NCBI RefSeq assembly: GCF_040222385.1
Contig: NZ_JAVKDF010000053.1
Span: forward strand, 73,689-137,688
Direction: 5' to 3'
Source of the DNA: Imperialibacter sp040222385
GTDB lineage: Bacteria > Bacteroidota > Bacteroidia > Cytophagales > Cyclobacteriaceae
Length of the DNA: 64,000 nucleotides
Positions 59,634 through 64,000 of this stretch are shown one piece after another; positions within the stretch are counted from its first letter, which is position 1, and each line of letters opens with the position of its first letter. The translations under genes and the position numbers were made by a program. The notes under the pieces were generated by a model. It saw only the letters and a list, made by a program, of their open reading frames with translations. It had not been told where the DNA came from and ran no database searches.

Positions 59634-60704
59634 ATGCCTAAACATATACAACTCGATTCCTCTGTGGCTAAGTTATTAAGCGAGGGGACGGTTATTCCGG
59701 CCCATCCACTGGCGCTCACAGCAGCACTTCACCTGGATGAAGCCAGGCAGCGGCAGCTCACCCGTTATTACATGGCCAGCGGAGCAGGAGGGGTGGCAGT
59801 GGGTGTTCACACCACACAGTTCGAAATCCGTAAACCAGAAATCAATTTGTTGGAGTCAGTACTTAGAATGGCTGCAGATGAAATTGAAAGGGCTGAATTG
59901 ACACGTCCGTTTATTAAAGTAGCGGGTATTTGTGGGCCCACCGATCAGGCCTTGAGAGAAGCTGAGTTAGCACGGAAGTACGGATACCATCTTGGCTTAC
60001 TCAGTAATGGAGGGTTGAATAATTATACTGAAGCTGAACTCATCCAGCGCACGGAAGCGGTCGCTGAAATCATGCCTGTTTTTGGATTTTACCTTCAGCC
60101 TGCTGTAGGTGGTCGCTATTTGAGTTATGATTTTTGGAGGGACTTCGCCGAAATTCCCAATGTGCAAGCCATCAAAGTCGCCGCCTTCAACCGGTACCAG
60201 ACGCTGGACGTGGTCAGGGCGGTGTGTCACTCCAGCAGAAGAGACGAAATAGCCCTTTATACGGGCAATGACGACAACATCGTTGCTGACTTGCTCACAC
60301 CTTACCAATTCACGGTGAATGGAGAGAAGGTTGAAAAAGCATTTGTCGGTGGGTTGTTGGGGCATTGGGCCGTTTGGACAAAGCAGGCGGTTGAGCTTTT
60401 CAAAGAAATAAAAACATGCATCGCAAGTGATTATGCAGGGGTAGAAAAATTGCTGGCAAAAGGGGTGGAGGTAACTGATATGAATGCCGTTATTTTTGAT
60501 GCCAGGAATGCTTTCAAGGGATGTATTCCTGGTATTCACGAAGTGCTGCGCAGGCAGGGCCTTTTACAGGGAGGGTTTTGTTTAAATGCAGAGGAAGTGC
60601 TTTCGGCTGGGCAGGCGAAAGAGATTGATCGGATTTGCGAAAGTTACAGGCATTTGACTGATGATGAATTTGTGAGGAGGTTCTTGGTAGATAAATTTGG
60701 CTAA
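59634..60704 (+). CDS. Dihydrodipicolinate synthase (DapA) family aldolase
   Basis: The 356-residue barrel protein has a start VIPAHPLALTAALHLDEARQ and a GAGGVAVGVHT segment in place of the usual GxxGE. A Schiff-base lysine is likely in QAIKVAAFNRY (near 180). DapA family members split or join pyruvate with a sugar or keto acid. It lies 4 bp after the epimerase-like gene, and together with that and the esterase-like gene suggests a sugar-acid pathway. The substrate is not known. Confidence 0.88.
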   Translation: MPKHIQLDSSVAKLLSEGTVIPAHPLALTAALHLDEARQRQLTRYYMASGAGGVAVGVHTTQFEIRKPEINLLESVLRMAADEIERAELTRPFIKVAGICGPTDQALREAELARKYGYHLGLLSNGGLNNYTEAELIQRTEAVAEIMPVFGFYLQPAVGGRYLSYDFWRDFAEIPNVQAIKVAAFNRYQTLDVVRAVCHSSRRDEIALYTGNDDNIVADLLTPYQFTVNGEKVEKAFVGGLLGHWAVWTKQAVELFKEIKTCIASDYAGVEKLLAKGVEVTDMNAVIFDARNAFKGCIPGIHEVLRRQGLLQGGFCLNAEEVLSAGQAKEIDRICESYRHLTDDEFVRRFLVDKFG

Positions 60705-60753
60705 GACTGGATTTTTCTTTGCTATTAAAAAGTGAGATTTCTGTGTCGTTAAA

Positions 60754-61101
60754 TTAGCCAGGATTTCTTAGAATGAAATGGGCAATTGATATTATCACAA
60801 AAGCAAGCACGAGGCTTCCGCCTAGTAAAGTGCTATTCTTTCTTTCGGAGAATTTTTCAACAATTGACAAGTACCTTTTTTTAAAGTAGAAAAGAAAATA
60901 AAAAACCGCCACTAAGATCAGCCATGCTGTTATGAATGTTGCATTATTTAAACTGATTTGAAAAATTGATACAATGTCGAGCAGCATTAACCCGGCAATT
61001 ATGCTTATTGTAGACATTGCCCGTCGACTACTAGTCTGAGAAGGATATCCCCTCTCAATTTTTGCAATAAATGTATAAATCGAATAAAAAAGATAATCCA
61101 T
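60754..61101 (-). CDS. Hypothetical three-helix membrane protein
   Basis: The ATG at 61101 gives 115 residues; a longer frame to 61137 has a cysteine-rich start that looks less natural. Three hydrophobic helices (about 30-47, 55-70 and 90-110) span the membrane. No family was recognised. It is AT-rich relative to its neighbours and ends 50 bp from the DapA-like gene on the other strand. Confidence 0.55.
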   Translation of the reverse strand: MDYLFYSIYTFIAKIERGYPSQTSSRRAMSTISIIAGLMLLDIVSIFQISLNNATFITAWLILVAVFYFLFYFKKRYLSIVEKFSERKNSTLLGGSLVLAFVIISIAHFILRNPG

Positions 61102-61250
61102 GACTAACCTTCTGCAATGGCATTCTTTGTCCGCCACATAAATGTATAATTTACCACAGATTCTTACTAGCTACTTTCCTTTAGTTCTGAGGGTTCTTAA
61201 TACCAACGATCTGCTTGATTCATGTGCCGATTTTCAAACAAAGACTGGTT

Positions 61251-62114
61251 CTAGCCGAATTCAGGGCCGCAGATGCAGTAAGAATGCCCTGTAATTCCCG
61301 GATAATAATTTTCGCTCCTGTACATTCTCACAAAGTGCCTTTGTTTGGTGAATCCCAGCGATTTTAACATGGCAATCAAAGCTTGCTTGTCTTGCAACAC
61401 ATCTACCACCACAGGTTTTTGGATAAGCCCTCTGAGCGATTTTGCAATGAGGGCCTGAGCGTCCTCAATAGTTGAGGCAGAAACCGGCCCCACATGATGG
61501 TACTTACTGCCATCTCTTCCCAGCACAAACCCGGTCACCCGATTGTTATGCCTTACCATCCATGCCTTATCTGGATATTCCTTTACAAGTGAGGTAACGA
61601 GGTGCTCTCTTTTTGTGCCAAAAACAGCAGCATCAAAAGCGACAATATCTTCGATGTTTTCCGGCTTCACTGGCTCTGGTTCTATGCCGCTGTTGTCGGA
61701 TGACGCAGAATTCGTCAACGATACATTCACCATTCTGTCGATAAGGTACTCGTCTTTGAAATCGAATTGTCTATACACTTGTTGCCCGGCTGGAGTAGCA
61801 TCCAGTTTGATCGATATGTCGCTTGCATTCTTGAAAACATGAGCGAGCAAAGCTTTGCTTACACCCTGGCCTCGGTATGCTTTGTCGACCAGTACCATAC
61901 CAATCCATGCCAGCTGATGTGAATACCTGATCGCCGTGGTGGTACCAATAACTTTTGAATCATGCTCTGCCAGTACACAAGCGCCTTCACTCTCCTTAAT
62001 AAGCAGTGCCCAATCTCTTTCTGTCTGGTTCCAGCCTTCAGCAGTTGATAAGTTCATTGCTGCACTGATGTTGTTCAATTTCAGCGGCCGCAATATGAAA
62101 TCACTTTTACTCAT
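61251..62114 (-). CDS. GNAT family acetyltransferase (two GNAT domains)
   Basis: The ATG at 62114 lies just after the MFS stop, and a longer frame to 62132 would overlap it. The 287-residue protein has an N-terminal GNAT domain with the acetyl-CoA loop VDKAYRGQGVSKALLAHV (near 80). A second, weaker GNAT-like half (about 145-287) follows, with VDVLQDKQALIAMLKSLGF and the YRSENYYPG end. It transfers an acetyl group to an unknown amine or amino acid. It is tightly coupled to the MFS gene. Confidence 0.88.
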   Translation of the reverse strand: MSKSDFILRPLKLNNISAAMNLSTAEGWNQTERDWALLIKESEGACVLAEHDSKVIGTTTAIRYSHQLAWIGMVLVDKAYRGQGVSKALLAHVFKNASDISIKLDATPAGQQVYRQFDFKDEYLIDRMVNVSLTNSASSDNSGIEPEPVKPENIEDIVAFDAAVFGTKREHLVTSLVKEYPDKAWMVRHNNRVTGFVLGRDGSKYHHVGPVSASTIEDAQALIAKSLRGLIQKPVVVDVLQDKQALIAMLKSLGFTKQRHFVRMYRSENYYPGITGHSYCICGPEFG

Positions 62115-62115
62115 A

Positions 62116-63354
62116 TCAGGCTTCTTCCACAAAACTCATGTCTTTCTTAAAGGTTTCTTCCAGATAGTAAAGTGCTATCATGCCTGCTAAATACGTGAGA
62201 ACTCCGGTAACCAGGGCACTGTTAATGGTTCCGATATAGCCTTTCATTACCAGGAAAATGGACGTGAGTGGAATGATAGTTCCCCTCACAAAGTTAGGAG
62301 CGGTGGTGGCCACAGTGGCACGCAGGTTGGAGCCAAACAGTTCGGCAGCCACGGTGATGAAAAGTGTCCAATAACCACTGAAAAAGCCCAGACAACCACA
62401 TAACAGGTAGAACAGGGTTGTGCTTGAGAAAGGTGCCAATAGGAGGATAACTGTCAGGAAAAATGAGCCCATCATGAATGAAAAAATCACCTGTCTTCTG
62501 TTCTGCAAATATTGACTGAGAAAACCACTTGCCAGATTGCCCGCCACCTGTGCAGCAAACGCAAAAAGCACTGCCCTTCCCGCATCAACAGGTTGGTCAA
62601 GGTGCATCGCTCTGCCAATTTCTGGAGAGAAGGTAATCAGGATGCCGACCACAAACCATATAGGCATGCCTACCACAATGCTGGTCATATATTTCAAGAA
62701 CCTGGCTTTATTATTGAACAGCATACGTACGTCTCCCCGCCTGATGTTTTGCTGTTTTAGTTGCAGGAAGATACCAGATTCAAAAACTTTTAGTCTTAAA
62801 ACCATTAGCAAGAGCCCAAGTCCACCCCCAATAAAATAGGAAGCTCGCCACTCAAAAAACTGGACAATCAAAAAGGCAAGCAATGCGCCAAAAACGCCCA
62901 TAGTAGCTACTAATGTCGTTCCATAACCCCGAATATTCTTAGGGAGGATTTCTACCACCAAAGTAATGCCTACTCCCAATTCGCCGGCAAGACCGAAGCC
63001 TGCAATAAACCTTAAGACGGCATACTGCTCAATAGTGGTCACCAGCCCGTTCCCAATGTTGGCAATCGAATAAATTAAAATGGACCCGAACAGAACAGAC
63101 AACCTTCCTTTTTTGTCGCCAAGCACACCCCAAAATAGCCCGCCAATGAGCATTCCCACCATCTGCAGGTTCAGCAATAGAATTCCATCGCTTAGCACCT
63201 GTTCGTCTGTAAGACCTAGCGACTTTAAACTTGGCACTCTAACTATGCTGAACAAGAATAGATCGTACATGTCGACCAGGTATCCCAGCGCAGCCACCAT
63301 TACGGGAACACTTAGAAGCTGCTGAACAGTAGTTTTAGTAGGTGAATCCTTCAT
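62116..63354 (-). CDS. MFS transporter
   Basis: This 412-residue inner-membrane protein has 12 predicted helices. The A-like loop GLFWGVLGDKKGRLSVL sits between helices 2 and 3, and GFGLAGELGVGITLVVEILP lies in the helix 4-5 region, which fits the sugar/metabolite:proton symporter group. It imports or exports a small molecule whose identity is unknown. It ends one base before the GNAT gene start, so the two are probably co-translated. Confidence 0.92.
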   Translation of the reverse strand: MKDSPTKTTVQQLLSVPVMVAALGYLVDMYDLFLFSIVRVPSLKSLGLTDEQVLSDGILLLNLQMVGMLIGGLFWGVLGDKKGRLSVLFGSILIYSIANIGNGLVTTIEQYAVLRFIAGFGLAGELGVGITLVVEILPKNIRGYGTTLVATMGVFGALLAFLIVQFFEWRASYFIGGGLGLLLMVLRLKVFESGIFLQLKQQNIRRGDVRMLFNNKARFLKYMTSIVVGMPIWFVVGILITFSPEIGRAMHLDQPVDAGRAVLFAFAAQVAGNLASGFLSQYLQNRRQVIFSFMMGSFFLTVILLLAPFSSTTLFYLLCGCLGFFSGYWTLFITVAAELFGSNLRATVATTAPNFVRGTIIPLTSIFLVMKGYIGTINSALVTGVLTYLAGMIALYYLEETFKKDMSFVEEA

Positions 63355-63529
63355 TAGAATAAGTTTAAATAGCTATAGGCGTTGGTAAAAATATGCAATT
63401 AAACCCTAACGACATTTAGCGAATATGCTCAAGCCTCAACTGATGTCAAATAAATTTCGTGCCCTGTAGGCATGACAAGGGCGGGATCAATCTGTATTTC
63501 TGGGGATTGAATGTTTCGTTTGTGATTAA

Positions 63530-63583
63530 ATAAAAAAGCAAAACTGGTTCAATGCGTCTCGCTTGGACCTTTTGCTTTTTTAT
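63530..63583. terminator. Long bidirectional hairpin
   Basis: ATAAAAAAGCAAAA (63530-63543) pairs with TTTTGCTTTTTTAT (63570-63583). A second inner stem follows (GGTTC with GGACC, one G-U pair). The T-runs in both directions make it a plausible bidirectional terminator. Confidence 0.65.
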
Positions 63584-63677
63584 GACCGCTCGGGATATTG
63601 GGGTTGAAGGGTAATCCCCCAGATTTTTCGCTTGATCCCAAGGGCGGGGCGAAAACAGTGGTCATAGAAAAAAGGAA

Positions 63678-63700
63678 AAAGCAGCCTTTTGAGCTGCTTT
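63678..63700 (-). terminator. Terminator-like hairpin downstream of the GIY-YIG gene
   Basis: AAAGCAGC (63678-63685) pairs with GCTGCTTT (63693-63700) around a 7-nt loop. Read on the minus strand, the stem is followed by TTTTTCCTTT, a good U-tract. It lies 87 bp after the GIY-YIG reading frame. Confidence 0.65.
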
Positions 63701-63733
63701 CTTACTGTAGCGGGGAGCAGAATTCACTGGCCG

Positions 63734-63749
63734 TCCGCCAGCTGGCGGA
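63734..63749. repeat. REP-like palindrome
   Basis: TCCGCCAG/CTGGCGGA is a perfect 16-bp palindrome with no loop. A further half-site, CTGGCGGA, follows within 20 bp. GC-rich palindromes like this are often dispersed in bacterial genomes. Confidence 0.5.
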
Positions 63750-63786
63750 TCACTTGTCCGACTACTGGCGGAATGCATCCTGCACT

Positions 63787-64000
63787 CTAACTATCTGGCT
63801 TTGAGTTAACCAGTTTCCAGATGAACTCTCTGCCTTTTGCCGACTTAAGTTGCTTCTATCTGATCATCGCTTCTTTTTTGGTTGGATAGCATTCTGTATG
63901 AACAACAACCCATGGACGATACCGGAAAGTATAGCCCTTAGTTTGATAGATGTTGTGGGCATCTAGTCGATTCTCCATATCGGACGAGTAGCCGATATAA
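63787..64000 (-). pseudogene. GIY-YIG nuclease family gene, interrupted by amber codon (partial)
   Basis: The minus-strand frame entering from the right edge reads YIGYSSDMENRLDAHN, then RPWVVVHTECYPTKKEAMIR. This matches the small single-domain GIY-YIG nucleases (UvrC N-terminal-like). A TAG at 63856-63858 interrupts it. The same frame continues past the stop as KQLKSAKGREFIWKLVN, which is the family C-terminus, and stops at 63787. A single G-to-T change from GAG (Glu) explains the break, so it is a recent pseudogene, a sequencing error or a suppressed stop. The catalytic start lies beyond the window. Confidence 0.75.

Larger units (their letters stand above)
63355..63786. other. Palindrome-rich non-coding region
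   Basis: About 430 bp contain no convincing gene (a 68-codon plus-strand frame at 63598-63804 lacks any domain). It holds a GCCCT/AGGGC stem at 63461-63482, a long A/T-rich hairpin at 63530-63583, an outer inverted pair TATGACC (63581-63587) and GGTCATA (63660-63666), a terminator-like stem at 63678-63700, and a GC-rich palindrome at 63734-63749. It may be a nest of non-autonomous repeats. Confidence 0.5.

Noticed and set aside
63598..63804. 68-codon plus-strand frame near the right end
   Set aside because: Runs across palindromes and into the 3' end of the GIY-YIG gene on the other strand; composition and lack of a domain argue against it.

Overview
The window looks like a chromosomal segment from a member of the Bacteroidota, most likely a cytophaga-like marine or environmental species (inferred). 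The evidence is several type IX secretion (T9SS) cargo proteins with type A or type B C-terminal sorting domains, a PorP/SprF family outer-membrane protein, divergent InlB B-type repeats, lipoproteins with Bacteroidota-style lipoboxes, and many polysaccharide- and peptidoglycan-directed enzymes. No rRNA, tRNA, CRISPR array, prophage or intact insertion sequence was recognised.

Layout. 1-124 is the tail of a Gfo/Idh/MocA oxidoreductase, followed by an AT-rich orphan gene. 955-3217 (minus) holds a CBM9-like secreted protein and a tight ECF sigma factor / small protein / ClpP operon. 3288-6103 (minus) is a BASS-type transporter overlapping a secreted GH5 endoglucanase by 4 bp. 6178-13377 (mostly minus) is housekeeping and accessory material: an AraC regulator, creatininase-like hydrolase, DinB protein, CutC with a UPF0175/DUF3368 toxin-antitoxin pair, a MoeB/ThiF-rhodanese protein and L-2-hydroxyglutarate oxidase. 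A CoA-transferase (13518) and a complete tripartite RND efflux operon (15485-21181) follow on the plus strand.

21259-28008 is a coherent peptidoglycan-turnover block: a PBP4-type carboxypeptidase, a DUF1611 protein overlapping a dipeptide epimerase, and a GH3 (NagZ-like) enzyme fused to a beta-lactamase-like domain. A DUF1593 protein comes next. 29624-37568 (minus) contains a T9SS-exported 1915-residue M6 metalloprotease, preceded by a lipoprotein that resembles the protease's own N-terminal prosegment, and followed by CPBP, RDD and nucleotidyltransferase genes. 37911-44781 is a PorP/SprF protein paired with a 1985-residue type B T9SS cargo protein. A TPR sensor kinase and NarL-type regulator (44971-47678) lie directly upstream.

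47997-56196 carries ThuA, DUF3750, a multi-domain PQQ-type sugar dehydrogenase/cytochrome lipoprotein, a class A beta-lactamase-like lipoprotein and hemN, which has an FNR-type box in front of it. 56480-60704 is a three-gene catabolic-looking operon (esterase-like lipoprotein, NAD-dependent epimerase-like protein lacking the catalytic lysine, DapA-family aldolase). An MFS/GNAT pair lies on the opposite strand. The right end (63355-64000) is rich in palindromes and holds a GIY-YIG nuclease gene interrupted by an amber codon.

The candidates I consider most novel are the sigma/small protein/ClpP module, the free-standing prosegment lipoprotein beside the M6 protease, and the peptidoglycan-recycling block. 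All functional statements rest on reading the sequence and recalled family knowledge; no database search was run.
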